This document shows, piece by piece, positions 1 through 8,210 of a stretch of DNA of 64,000 nucleotides. The DNA comes from an uncultured Peptococcaceae bacterium (GTDB lineage: Bacteria; Bacillota; Peptococcia; Peptococcales; Peptococcaceae). The position numbers and the translations under genes were made by a program. Position 1 is the stretch's first letter. Each line of letters begins with the position of its first letter. The notes under the pieces are model-generated. The model had not been told where the DNA came from, did no database searches, and saw nothing but the letters and a program-made list of their open reading frames with translations. The DNA is taken from the NCBI GenBank assembly GCA_900552455.1, contig URZX01000002.1, forward strand, positions 62,001 to 126,000. The letters are read 5' to 3'.

Positions 1-978
1 CGTCATCAGGGCGCGGGTACATTCGCCAACATCGGCGCCTTCAAAAAGCACGCTGTAAATCTGATCGAGGATCGGCATTTCGATGTGTTTTTCTTCGGCG
101 AGGGCATGGGCAGCTTTGGTGGTGGAAACGCCTTCGACGACCATGCCCATGTTCTCGAGAACGTAATCCAGACTTTTCCCCTGACCGAGCATGATGCCGG
201 CACGGCGATTGCGGCTGTGCTCAGACGTGCAGGTGACGAACAGATCGCCAACGCCGGTGAGCCCAAGAAAGGTGTACGGCTCTGCGCCGAGGGCGACGCC
301 AAGGCGGGTGATCTCAGCGAGGCCACGGGTCATGAGCGCAGCGCGGGCGTTGTCGCCGTAGCCGAGCCCGATGGTCATACCGATGGCAAGGGCGATGATG
401 TTCTTGAGCGCGCCGCCGAGCTCAACACCGACGACGTCTTTGCCGGTGTAGACGCGAACGTTGTCGTTCATGAAAATGGTCTGCACGCCCTCTGCTGCTT
501 CCTGATTGCGGCTGGCTGCGACGAGGGCAGTCGGCATATTGCGGCCAAATTCCTCGGCGTGGCTTGGCCCGTAGAGGACAACGTAACGATCGAGAACCGC
601 TTCGCCGAGAACGTCGGCGTAAACCTCGTGGACGCATTTTCCGGTGGCGGTTTCAATGCCCTTGGCGACGTTGATGAGCACGCCCTCGGCACAGGCAAAC
701 TCGTCGCGATGCGCTGTCAGAAGTCCGCGCTGACTCTGCGTTGGAACGCCGATGAGGAGATAGTCGAAGGCTTCTGGCTCTGGCCAGTCGCTGGTGACAG
801 AAAGCGTCGGATGCAGCGGCACACCCGGCAGATATTTTTTATTTTCACGGCTTTCGGCAATTTGTTGCATCTGCTCTTTGTTGCGTCCCCAGAGAGTGAC
901 GCTGTTGCCATTGAAGGCGAGCACCTGAGCCAGCGCTGTGCCCCAGCTGCCGGCGCCGTAAACTGCTACTTTTGCCAT
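1..978 (-). CDS. gpsA: Glycerol-3-phosphate dehydrogenase [NAD(P)+], 3' end cut by window edge
   Basis: Reduces dihydroxyacetone phosphate to sn-glycerol-3-phosphate in the cytoplasm, the backbone for phospholipid synthesis. The frame is open from an ATG at 978 to position 1, giving 326 residues without a stop; family members are about 330-345, so only a short C-terminal tail is missing. Seen: the N-terminal Rossmann motif GAGSWGTALA (residues 8-17), YGPSHAEE (133-140) and GVELGGALKN (181-190), which holds the catalytic lysine. The start is set by AAGGAG just upstream. It follows plsY by 5 bp, and PlsY uses the G3P made here, so the two form one metabolic unit downstream of der. Function is secure. 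Confidence 0.95.
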   Translation of the reverse strand, partial: MAKVAVYGAGSWGTALAQVLAFNGNSVTLWGRNKEQMQQIAESRENKKYLPGVPLHPTLSVTSDWPEPEAFDYLLIGVPTQSQRGLLTAHRDEFACAEGVLINVAKGIETATGKCVHEVYADVLGEAVLDRYVVLYGPSHAEEFGRNMPTALVAASRNQEAAEGVQTIFMNDNVRVYTGKDVVGVELGGALKNIIALAIGMTIGLGYGDNARAALMTRGLAEITRLGVALGAEPYTFLGLTGVGDLFVTCTSEHSRNRRAGIMLGQGKSLDYVLENMGMVVEGVSTTKAAHALAEEKHIEMPILDQIYSVLFEGADVGECTRALMT

Positions 979-983
979 TTTGG

Positions 984-1589
984 TCAACTCCTTTTCTGAC
1001 CGATCTTATTTTCTGTTCCGTTCAAAAGGCGCTTGATGTTCCCGCGGTGCAGCCAGATCACATAGATGAGGCCGCAAACGATGACGCCGATGACAACAGG
1101 CGGCTGTCCTTCAAAATAAAGCAGGAAGGGCGCGATGATGGCGACGGTGAGGGAGCCGAGGGACATGTACTTGGTGATGCCAACGATGATGCCCAGGATC
1201 ACCAGCAGGATCGCCAGCGTGATCGGCGATACATAGAGCAGCGCGCCACCGGCGGTGGCGATGCCTTTGCCGCCCTTGAAATGCAGCATCCAGCTTTTCG
1301 AATGGCCGACGATGGCGACAACGAAGCCGATCATCATCCCGAGCTCGCCGCCGAGGTGGTAGCCGATCATGGCGGAAAAATACCCCTTGGCACCGTCTAA
1401 AATGAGCACGAGCGAGGCCCATTTGATGCCGAGCACGCGCCAGACATTGGTGAAGCCGGGATTGCCGCTTCCTTTTTCGAGGATGTTGACGCCGCGCAGG
1501 CGGGCGATCATCCAGCCAAAGGAAAGCGAGCCCAGAAAATAAGCAGCAATGATGATGATAATAATGTTCAAAACGGAGACCTGCTCCAT
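984..1589 (-). CDS. plsY: Acyl-phosphate:glycerol-3-phosphate acyltransferase
   Basis: Membrane enzyme that transfers an acyl group from acyl-phosphate to the sn-1 position of G3P, giving lysophosphatidic acid. The 201-residue length is normal. It is strongly hydrophobic, with several membrane segments, and carries the family motifs GSGNPGFTN (residues 39-47) and GGKGIAT (105-111). It starts 3 bp after the der stop and ends 5 bp before gpsA, so the three genes are probably cotranscribed. The order der-plsY-gpsA is common in Bacillota. Confidence 0.95.
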   Translation of the reverse strand: MEQVSVLNIIIIIIAAYFLGSLSFGWMIARLRGVNILEKGSGNPGFTNVWRVLGIKWASLVLILDGAKGYFSAMIGYHLGGELGMMIGFVVAIVGHSKSWMLHFKGGKGIATAGGALLYVSPITLAILLVILGIIVGITKYMSLGSLTVAIIAPFLLYFEGQPPVVIGVIVCGLIYVIWLHRGNIKRLLNGTENKIGQKRS

Positions 1590-1592
1590 GAT

Positions 1593-2912
1593 TTATCCCT
1601 CTTTTTTATTCCGAAGTTCCAGGCGGATCGTTGTGCCTTCAAAGGCGAAATGCTTGCGGATGCAGTTCTCAAGATATCTCAGATAGGAGAAATGCATGAG
1701 CTCGGCATCGTTGACAAAAAGCGCAAAAGTCGGCGGCGCCACATCCACCTGGGTCGCATAGAAAATTTTCAACCGCTTGCCCTTATCGGTCGGCGGCGGA
1801 TTTTTCAGCACAGCGTCGCGCACGATCTCGTTGACAAGGCTCGTCGGTAGACGCATGAGACGCGTTTCAGCGACAGCCTTGACGATGTCAATGATACGCC
1901 CGACGCGCTGGCCGGTCAAGGCAGAAACGAAAATGATCGGCGCGTAGCTCATAAACAGGAGCTGGCTTTTGATCTTTTCGGTGTAGGTCTTCATGGTCTT
2001 GTCGTCTTTTTCGATGAGGTCCCATTTGTTCACGACAATGATGAGCCCTTTGCCCTGCTCATGGACATAGCCGGCGACTTTTTTGTCCTGTTCGATGAGC
2101 CCTTCCTCGGCGTTGATCACAAAAAGCGCAACGTCCGAACGGTCGACGGCGCGCAGGGCACGCATGACGCTGTAGCGCTCGGTGGCCATATCGATCTTGC
2201 CGCGCTTGCGCATGCCGGCGGTATCGACGATGACGAATTCCTCGCCGTCGTGGATGAAGGTGGAGTCGATGGCATCGCGGGTGGTGCCGGCAACGTTGGA
2301 CACGATGGAGCGTTCTTTGCCGATGATGGCGTTTGTGAGGGAGCTCTTGCCGACATTTGGTCGGCCGACGACGGCGATGTGAACGCGGTCGTCTTCTTCG
2401 TCGATGGCTTCCGGGATCTCTTCGAGGCGTGCGTAGACAGCGTCCAAAAGATCGCCGGTGTTGGTGCCATGAGAAGCTGAGATTGGCACAAGTTCATCCA
2501 TTCCGAGGCTGTAAAATTCATACACGTCGGTGAGATCATCGAACTGCTCAACCTTATTGACAACGAGAATGACGGGCTTGCCGCTTTTACGCAGCATCTG
2601 AGCCACCGCTTCATCTTCGGAGGTAACGCCTGTGGTCACATCGACGACATAGAGGATGACGTCGGACTCTTCGATGGCGATCTCAGCCTGGAAACGAACG
2701 TTTTTCAAGATCTCGTCGTCGCTCTTGAGCTCGATGCCGCCGGTATCGATGAGGGTGAAGGTTTTCCCGCTCCAGGTGACGTCTTCGTAGAGACGGTCAC
2801 GGGTGACGCCGGCGAAATCATCGACAATGGCGCGGCGGGTGTCGGTCAGTCGGTTGAAGAGGGTGGATTTGCCCACGTTCGCGCGGCCGACGATGGCAAC
2901 AACTGGTTTCAT
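1593..2912 (-). CDS. der: Ribosome-assembly GTPase Der (EngA)
   Basis: Tandem GTPase needed for 50S ribosome maturation. The first G domain has GRANVGKST (residues 9-17) and DTGG; the second has GRPNVGKS (183-190) and DTAG. A C-terminal KH-like domain follows. The frame stays open upstream to 3008, but the start is taken at 2912 because AAGGAG lies about 8 bases before that ATG; an ATG at 2918 touches the Shine-Dalgarno sequence. This gives 439 residues, the usual family length. It leads the der-plsY-gpsA group. The 120-bp gap to the upstream gene holds two tandem hairpins that may terminate that gene. Confidence 0.96.
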   Translation of the reverse strand: MKPVVAIVGRANVGKSTLFNRLTDTRRAIVDDFAGVTRDRLYEDVTWSGKTFTLIDTGGIELKSDDEILKNVRFQAEIAIEESDVILYVVDVTTGVTSEDEAVAQMLRKSGKPVILVVNKVEQFDDLTDVYEFYSLGMDELVPISASHGTNTGDLLDAVYARLEEIPEAIDEEDDRVHIAVVGRPNVGKSSLTNAIIGKERSIVSNVAGTTRDAIDSTFIHDGEEFVIVDTAGMRKRGKIDMATERYSVMRALRAVDRSDVALFVINAEEGLIEQDKKVAGYVHEQGKGLIIVVNKWDLIEKDDKTMKTYTEKIKSQLLFMSYAPIIFVSALTGQRVGRIIDIVKAVAETRLMRLPTSLVNEIVRDAVLKNPPPTDKGKRLKIFYATQVDVAPPTFALFVNDAELMHFSYLRYLENCIRKHFAFEGTTIRLELRNKKEG

Positions 2913-2941
2913 TCCCATTCTCCTTTCTAAAAACGTGAAAA

Positions 2942-3026
2942 GACGAAACGACAGCTTGAGAGCAAGCTGTCGCTCGTAAGTCGTGACGAAACGACAGCTA
3001 GAGAGCAAACTGTCGCTCGTGGGTCA
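2942..3026. repeat. Tandem 43-bp hairpin repeat (two copies), possible terminator
   Basis: Two direct copies start at 2942 and 2985 with period 43. The first holds a perfect 9-bp stem (CGACAGCTT at 2949-2957, AAGCTGTCG at 2964-2972, six-base loop). The second keeps only the outer six pairs. Read on the minus strand, the 2949-2972 hairpin is followed by a T-rich stretch, so it could end transcription from the 3034-4278 gene before der. Confidence 0.7.
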
Positions 3027-3033
3027 ATCAGAT

Positions 3034-4278
3034 TCAGGCGTTGGCAAGCATATTCGCAAACTGCTTGGCGCTGACGCCTTTGGTGGTGACGTCCTTGAAA
3101 AGAAGGACGTTCAGCGGCTGCAGATAGTGCTGTTCCTTTGGACCAACAGTGACGCCGATCATGAAGAACAGATCCTTGATAAGATCGAACGCGTTGCCTT
3201 CGCGCATTGGCGCTTTCAGGCCCTTGGTGAGGATCTCCTGATGGGCAGCAACGAGGTTTTCTTCCTTCATTTCTTCGATAAGCTGCTGCAACGCGGTGAT
3301 GTGGTCCGGATTGTACAGGAGCGCCTTGATCCAGAGCACATACGCCATGTTCAGCGGATATGGCACGCTGTCAACGTTGGTCAACGTGACGCCGTGCTCG
3401 TCGAAGGAAACCATCGGACGCACATAGCGCAGCGCGCGCAGGATGTCGCAGCGGCTCATGCCGTCGGCGAAAACATCCTCCACCTTCTTCCCTTCTGCAG
3501 GAACAAGGTGACCATCCTGTGGCACAGCGATCGCTGGCGCATCCATGAGGAAATCAGCGAAATCCGTGTATTTGAAATGGGTGCTCACGGCATCTTCCAT
3601 ATGATAGAAGGAAGGCTCTGCCGTGAGGATGTTGTTGATGTTGTAGAGAACAGCATCGTTTTCCTTGCCGCCAATCCAGGCGGTGTTATCAAAGAAAGCT
3701 GCCAGCGCCGGCTGGATGATGGCGGCAGCCTGATAGCGCTTTTCGAAGTTGTCAACGTGGGCATACTGCATGCTGATGCTCATCTTGGCACTGCAGAGCA
3801 GGGCATCCTTGAGGGCGTCGTTGCCATCGGCATAGGCCGTGAGGCAATTGTTTTCCTCCGTTGGCACAACTTCAATGTCCGCAGCCGTGCTGACTGGCTG
3901 ATGACCAGTGGCCAAGAGCGTCATGCCGCGACGGCGCAGCTCTTCAAAAAGGCCTTCGATGAAGCCAAGATACGCCTGGTCGACGTCTTTCATTTCAATA
4001 AATGGGCCGTAGGTCCACTGCACCTGACCACCGACGCCCAGTCTCACCTTCTGGTCATCCTTCTTGGCGCCAACGAGCAGGCCATTTTCTTCCAGCCCTT
4101 CCCAGCCAGCGCGCACCAGGTATTCAAGCAGATCGCGCAGGCCCTGTTCGTCGCTGTAGTTCACAGCGGTGAAATCCTTGACATGCAGGAGCACGTGGTC
4201 GAAGGTCACATAAAGGCGAAAGTCGTCGTGGTCTTTTTCAAACGATTTCATAAAATCGATCAGTTGGTCTTTTAACAT
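3034..4278 (-). CDS. Glutamate-cysteine ligase family protein (GCS2-like)
   Basis: Probably an ATP-dependent ligase joining glutamate and cysteine to gamma-glutamylcysteine, the first step of glutathione-type thiol synthesis. It is 414 residues and cytoplasmic, with no signal peptide or membrane segment. The GCS2-like section around residues 170-215 (SISMQYAHVDNFEKRYQ, then an Ala/Phe-rich stretch and WIGGKEN) and the preceding TGHQP segment resemble carboxylate-amine ligases of the plant/proteobacterial type. No glutathione synthetase gene is nearby, so the final product is unknown. It sits between zapA and der and is separated from der by hairpins. Family assignment is from memory of motifs; substrate is inferred. 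Confidence 0.7.
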   Translation of the reverse strand: MLKDQLIDFMKSFEKDHDDFRLYVTFDHVLLHVKDFTAVNYSDEQGLRDLLEYLVRAGWEGLEENGLLVGAKKDDQKVRLGVGGQVQWTYGPFIEMKDVDQAYLGFIEGLFEELRRRGMTLLATGHQPVSTAADIEVVPTEENNCLTAYADGNDALKDALLCSAKMSISMQYAHVDNFEKRYQAAAIIQPALAAFFDNTAWIGGKENDAVLYNINNILTAEPSFYHMEDAVSTHFKYTDFADFLMDAPAIAVPQDGHLVPAEGKKVEDVFADGMSRCDILRALRYVRPMVSFDEHGVTLTNVDSVPYPLNMAYVLWIKALLYNPDHITALQQLIEEMKEENLVAAHQEILTKGLKAPMREGNAFDLIKDLFFMIGVTVGPKEQHYLQPLNVLLFKDVTTKGVSAKQFANMLANA

Positions 4279-4301
4279 TCAGTGCACTCCTTATTCATCA
4301 A

Positions 4302-4550
4302 TCATTCTGCGTTGAGCAGATCGAGTAATAATTTGTTTTCTTCTTCAAGATCGAGAAGCTGTTGCGTGGTGTTGAGGGCAGCAATGAGAAGCTGCTCCCG
4401 CTGAGTGAGCGCCGGTTGATTTTCTCCAGCAGCCGCCACTTCCGCAAGCAGACGCTCAAACACTGCCGAGACGACCGTTTCCTCGTCAGCGGAACGCACC
4501 TGGTACGTCTGGCCCAGGAGCTCCAGGTCGTAGGTTTGAACCTCGCCCAT
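4302..4550 (-). CDS. zapA: Cell division protein ZapA-like
   Basis: Small Z-ring-associated protein that bundles FtsZ filaments. The 82 residues contain an N-terminal beta-rich part with LLGQTYQVRSADEE, matching the ZapA opening, and a C-terminal heptad-rich helix ending in a Leu/Glu coiled coil. The frame extends upstream to 4694. The start at 4550 is chosen because GAGAGGAG lies seven bases before this ATG, and the upstream extension runs through a terminator hairpin. It lies 23 bp before the ligase-like gene, possibly in one transcript. Confidence 0.75.
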   Translation of the reverse strand: MGEVQTYDLELLGQTYQVRSADEETVVSAVFERLLAEVAAAGENQPALTQREQLLIAALNTTQQLLDLEEENKLLLDLLNAE

Positions 4551-4647
4551 GCGCATTCTCCTCTCAATCATACTGCATACCATTATAGCATAGCTGCCCG
4601 TGCAAGTCATCCTTTTTTTCAGACAGACAGCCGCTCTTTGGGGCGCA

Positions 4648-4677
4648 GAAAAGCCCGGGTGTAAAACATCCGGGCTC
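4648..4677 (-). terminator. Rho-independent terminator upstream of zapA
   Basis: On the minus strand GCCCGG pairs with CCGGGC around a short loop and is followed by TTTTCT. It lies downstream of the surface-protein gene region and isolates zapA from read-through. Confidence 0.7.
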
Positions 4678-4759
4678 TTGGTTGATTGTTTCAAATTAGT
4701 AATTTTAAATGATTATCTCTCAATGATTAATTAGAAATTAGTAATGTTTAATGGTGGTG

Positions 4760-4782
4760 GCTTTGTTTCTTCGAAACAAAGC
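4760..4782. repeat. Perfect 10-bp inverted repeat
   Basis: GCTTTGTTTC and GAAACAAAGC flank a three-base TTC loop. It lies in an AT-rich intergenic stretch between two terminators. No protein can be supported in 4678-4814. Confidence 0.6.
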
Positions 4783-4814
4783 GGGAAAAATTTGTGGTGT
4801 GCGCACGCTCGCAG

Positions 4815-4871
4815 ATAAAATAAAAAGGCTAGAGTCGATGCGACGCGCCAGCGGCGTATCGATCTCTAGCC
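4815..4871 (-). terminator. Terminator of the SLH surface-protein gene
   Basis: A long imperfect palindrome (outer arms GGCTAGAG and CTCTAGCC, 4827-4871) is followed on the minus strand by TTTTTATTTT. It lies 34 bp past the stop of the surface-protein gene. Confidence 0.75.
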
Positions 4872-4904
4872 AACATTAATTACTAATTACTCATTTATCA
4901 TTAA

Positions 4905-6996
4905 TCATTTGCAGAGGAATCGCTGCAAAATGGCAGCCACTTGAGCGCGGGTGGCGTTTCCTTGTGGTTGCAGTTCGGTGTTGGTCACACCGCTGATGAG
5001 GCCTTCCGCTACGGCCCAGGACATGGTTTCTTCTGCCCATGCGCTTGGCTGGTCGGTGTAGTTTGTGAGGTCGGCTCGGGCTGAAACATCCTCGCCCTTG
5101 TATGCGCTGTAATTCATCAGAATCGCTGCGAGCTGTTCGCGGGTGATGGCGTCGTTTGGTTTGAAGGTGCCATCTTCGTAGCCGTTGACGACGCCGACGT
5201 TTGCTGCCCAGTTCACGGCGGTGGCGTACCATTCGTCTGTGACGTCGGCGAAGCCTGCGGCTTCGGCGCTGGTGACGCTTTCCAGACGCGCTAAGATGCT
5301 GACGATCATGGCGCGGGTGGTGGTTGCTTCTGGCGCAAATTCTGTGGCGCTCACGCCGGTCATGAAGCCATTGTCATAGGCGTATTGGACGGCGTCTTTA
5401 TACCAGGCGTTTGCTGCGATGTCGATGAAGAGGTCGCTGACATCGGTGGATGGCTCTTCTGGTTCGTCCGGCGTCCAGTCAGGGTCTTCGGCGAAGGTCG
5501 CGGTGATCTTCACGTCGGCGCTTGGCATGGTGAAGGTGTAGGTGCCGTCGCCGTTCGCGGTGAGTTCTACCTCCTTGCCATTCGCGGTGACACTGAGGTC
5601 ATCGAGCTTGTAGGCTTGGTCTGGTGCGACCTGGATGGTGACGGTGTCGCCTTCGGTGGCCACTTGGCGTAGTAGGTGGTGTCTGAATTGACGCTGATTG
5701 GTTCTGTCACTTGAGTTCCAGCTTTATCCTGCCAGTAGCTAAAGGTGTAGCCTTCTTTCGTCGGTTCGGTTGCAGGCAGATCAACGGTCATGCCGCTGTT
5801 GGCGTATTTGGCGTCATGCTCTTCGCTGTCGTTCATAAACGCAACCTTATACACCTGCGGTGTGTCGGCGTCAAAAGCACGCAGCTGTGGGTAGTTGTCT
5901 TTTGGTTCGTTCATCAGATTCTGGCCCCAGGCTTCGCCGAGCAAATACGCGACTTCACCGGAGTGGAACTTGTCGGCGGTTTTGGCGACAGTTCTTGTGT
6001 CATCTTTTGTGGTGTCGCCGATACCGAAAATTGCTGGGTCGTGCTGCTGGTAATAGCAGTTTGCAACGCTGGCGCTGATGTTATACCCCACAACGCCGCC
6101 GGTATAAGTGCCATCGCTGACGCTGCCGGTGTTGTAGCAGTTTGTGACGTTGCCGCCGCTGTAGTTATACCCCACAACGCCGCCGACGTTCTTGCTGCCG
6201 CTGACTGCGCCGGTGTTGTAGGAGTTTACGACTCTGCCACTGTTATCCCCCACGACGCCGCCGACATAGTCGCTGCTACTGCCGCTGACCTTGCCGGTGT
6301 TATAGCTGTTGGTGACGGTGCCGCTGTTCTCGCCCACAACGCCGCCAACGTAGGCCGCGCCGTCGTTGGCGGAACCGCTGATGTTTCCGGTATTGCGGCA
6401 GTCTGTGACGGTGCCGCCGTTTTTGTTCCATCCCACAATGCCGCCGACCTTTCTGCCGCCGCCTGTGCCGCTGACACTGCCGCTAAAGGCGCAGTTTTGG
6501 ATGGTACCGCTGTTCTCGTTCACAATACCGCCGACATAATAGTCGCCGGTGACGGTGCCGGAAACGGTGAGGTTTTTCACGGTGCCGCCACTGCCGACAT
6601 TGTCAAAGAGGCCGTGCTCATCAGAATGGCCGCTGATGGTGTGGCCGTCGCCATTAAAGGTGCCGATGTATGGCTGGCCGTCGGTGCCGATTGAGAACCA
6701 GTCTCCCACGCCACTGAGGTTGATATCGGCGATAAGGATGGCACAGAGGTCAGTAGCTCCCAGGCTCTCATCGCCGTCAACAAGCCTGGAAAATTTCTCC
6801 AGCTGCTCGGCGGTCGCAATCTGGTACGGATCATTCGCTGTGCCGCTGCCGCCGGCGAACTGGCTCTCACCACTCTCTGATTGTTGGGAAACCGTGCCCC
6901 CCCATCAGCAAACGCAGGGGTGAGCGGCAGGCTCGCGATAAGGAGCAGCGCTGCCAGGAGCACGCTCAAGATGCTGCGCGTTGTTTTGTGTATCAT
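4905..6996 (-). pseudogene. GLUG-repeat, SLH-anchored surface protein, broken by two frameshifts
   Basis: Reconstructed, this is a secreted cell-wall protein of about 700 residues. From the ATG at 6996 there is a signal peptide (MIHKTTRSILSVLLAALLL, then AFA). In a second frame from about 6900 follow a beta-helix of GLUG-type repeats (NSGTVTNSYNTGKVSG and relatives) and an InlB-type repeat ending TYYAKW. In a third frame from about 5660 lie a bacterial-repeat domain and three SLH domains (residues WYKDAVQYAYDNGFMTG and two more) that normally bind secondary cell-wall polymer. The first break is at a G7 tract (6897-6903), where one extra G restores the frame. The second is at 5660, where at least one base is missing together with the expected domain linker. 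As written, translation stays out of frame after the signal peptide and ends near 6577. It may be phase-variable, decayed or a sequencing artefact. Confidence 0.8.
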
Positions 6997-7035
6997 TTGT
7001 CTTCATCCTTTCCTTTGGTTGTTTTTATTCGCTTT

Positions 7036-7044
7036 ATTATACCA
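7036..7044 (-). promoter_or_regulatory. Extended -10 promoter of the surface-protein gene
   Basis: TGG-TATAAT on the minus strand, about 40 bp before the ATG at 6996. An AAAGGA-type ribosome site lies between. No good -35 is seen at 17 bp, which is usual for extended -10 promoters. Confidence 0.5.
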
Positions 7045-7087
7045 TACTGTCAAGCAGAAATTCTTACCAATTTTGCATTATTTCGAC

Positions 7088-7326
7088 CAGTTTTGCATGG
7101 TTTTGGTTTTTTTTGGACGTTCTACAGGATTTCAACCCCCGGGCAGTAGCCGGCAGCCAATCAGCCTTCGCATTTGCTCCACTTCGTTTCGCGGCATGCT
7201 CGACTTCTCGGGCCGGCCTCGCCCCGGCGCTATTAGCCAATCGAGCTGCGCCTGTCGGCTTGCTCTCTTGGATAGCGCTCGGCAGTTTTGCACAGTTTGA
7301 TCATTTTTGGACGGTTTACAGATTTC
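7088..7326. repeat. Imperfect direct repeats flanking a GC-rich hairpin block
   Basis: Two related segments, 7088-7133 and 7283-7326, both begin CAGTTTTGCA and end TGGACG..T.TACAG..ATTTC. They bracket about 150 bp of GC-rich DNA (7134-7282). That block contains the inverted repeat GCGCTAT(7227)/ATAGCGC(7272) extended by CCAA/TTGG. The stretch 6997-7375 holds no supportable gene apart from the promoter at 7036. The arrangement looks like a small insertion with duplicated flanks. Confidence 0.45.
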
Positions 7327-7375
7327 GTGGCGGCGCTGGGGTGCAGAAAAAAAGCTGCGGCGGACGCGCAGCTTA

Positions 7376-7951
7376 TTACAGTTTATCATATTGGACGATG
7401 GTGGTGCCGGTGGTGAGGTTGGTTTTTTCTTTGTAGAGAAGAGCGAATTTTTGCTGTCCTTTTGTGTAGTCTCGGCCTGTGCGCAGAAACATGGATTCGC
7501 AGGCACATTCGTTGCTATCTGGAAAGCGTTTGACGAGAAAAAGATAGGCCTGGCGGCTGTGCCATTGATTTTGCAAGAGGTAATCTGCCTGGATGAGAGA
7601 GCCTTTGTTTTTCTGTGGATCGTAGTGAAAAATGAGGTTATTGGTATCGAGGAAGGATTCGAGATCGCTCACGAGGCGGATGCGGCTTTCGATTTTGCTA
7701 AAATACCGGCTCTGGTGAGCGTCGGCGTCTGAATACGCTCCTGCGAGGATTTTTTTCAGCACGTCTTCGCGCCGTTTGTCCTGAAACTGGGAAACGTCGG
7801 TGAGCTTGTGCAGACCTGCGAGATGATGAAAGTTTGCTGGATGAAAGCGGAGAACGATCTCGTGTCTCTGCTGTTTTCTCCCGATGATGATGCGGTATTG
7901 CTGGTGGGTGAGTGCGATGTAGTTTTTGGCGCACTGCTGCAAAATATCCAC
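7376..7951 (-). CDS. PBECR4-type nuclease-fold protein
   Basis: A 191-residue protein resembling the PBECR4 family (phage Barnase-EndoU-colicin E5/D-RelE-like nucleases). These are metal-independent RNase folds otherwise found in phage and toxin polyproteins. Seen: an N-terminal CAKNYIALTHQQYRIIIGRK and a C-terminal HSRQAYLFLVKRFPDSN, then TNLTTGTTIVQYDKL, as in family members. No signal peptide, no membrane segment. The start is a GTG with GGAGGGAG eight bases upstream. No antitoxin gene is adjacent. It follows an RNA-plus-terminator unit on the same strand, so transcription may depend on read-through past 7971. The activity is inferred from the fold. Confidence 0.65.
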   Translation of the reverse strand: MDILQQCAKNYIALTHQQYRIIIGRKQQRHEIVLRFHPANFHHLAGLHKLTDVSQFQDKRREDVLKKILAGAYSDADAHQSRYFSKIESRIRLVSDLESFLDTNNLIFHYDPQKNKGSLIQADYLLQNQWHSRQAYLFLVKRFPDSNECACESMFLRTGRDYTKGQQKFALLYKEKTNLTTGTTIVQYDKL

Positions 7952-7970
7952 GCTTGCTCCCTCCTCTTTG

Positions 7971-8004
7971 CATAAAAATAGCCCCGCCAGAGATTGGCGG
8001 GGCT
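7971..8004 (-). terminator. Strong terminator between ncRNA and PBECR4 gene
   Basis: GCCCCGCCAATCTCTGGCGGGGC forms a 9-bp GC stem on the minus strand, followed by TATTTTTATG. It ends only 20 bp before the GTG at 7951. Confidence 0.85.
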
Positions 8005-8205
8005 ATGAGCATTTTCGTTCAGTCTACAGACCTAGGTAGACCTAGTCGGCTTGGGGTACCGCTGCACAACCCCTCCCGCAGAGCTCCATATGCCAACGCA
8101 CGCCGACGCGCTGAACATACTTCATCACTCGAACAGACACCCGAGTTGCCTGTTGGGACGTTTGTAGGTGTCCCACGCCTGTAACGGCAATGTGGTTATT
8201 GCTTG
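7972..8205 (-). ncRNA. Structured non-coding RNA or attenuating leader (6S-like candidate)
   Basis: A transcript of about 230 nt is defined by a good promoter (8211-8239) and the terminator at 7971-8004. It has no ribosome site or open frame of note. Hairpins seen on the minus strand: GGGAC/GUCCC inside UUGCC/GGCAA; ACUCG/CGAGU; UAUG..CAGCGCG/CGUGCGUUG..CAUA; CUGC/GCAG; and CUAGG-UCUA-CCUAG followed by GUCUAC/GUAGAC. Size and promoter-to-terminator layout fit a 6S-type regulatory RNA, but the many short hairpins fit less well. An alternative is a riboswitch-like leader controlling the PBECR4 gene. It lacks the SRP, tmRNA and RNase P core motifs that I know. Confidence 0.5.
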
Positions 8206-8210
8206 GTTTT

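Noticed and set aside
7132..7506. 124-codon minus-strand frame across the GC-rich block
   Set aside because: It overlaps the end of the PBECR4 gene in another frame, has no ribosome site and no known motif.
8053..8064. T-box-like GGTACCGC on the plus strand
   Set aside because: No T-box stem I specifier or antiterminator context, and the strand with promoter and terminator is the minus strand.
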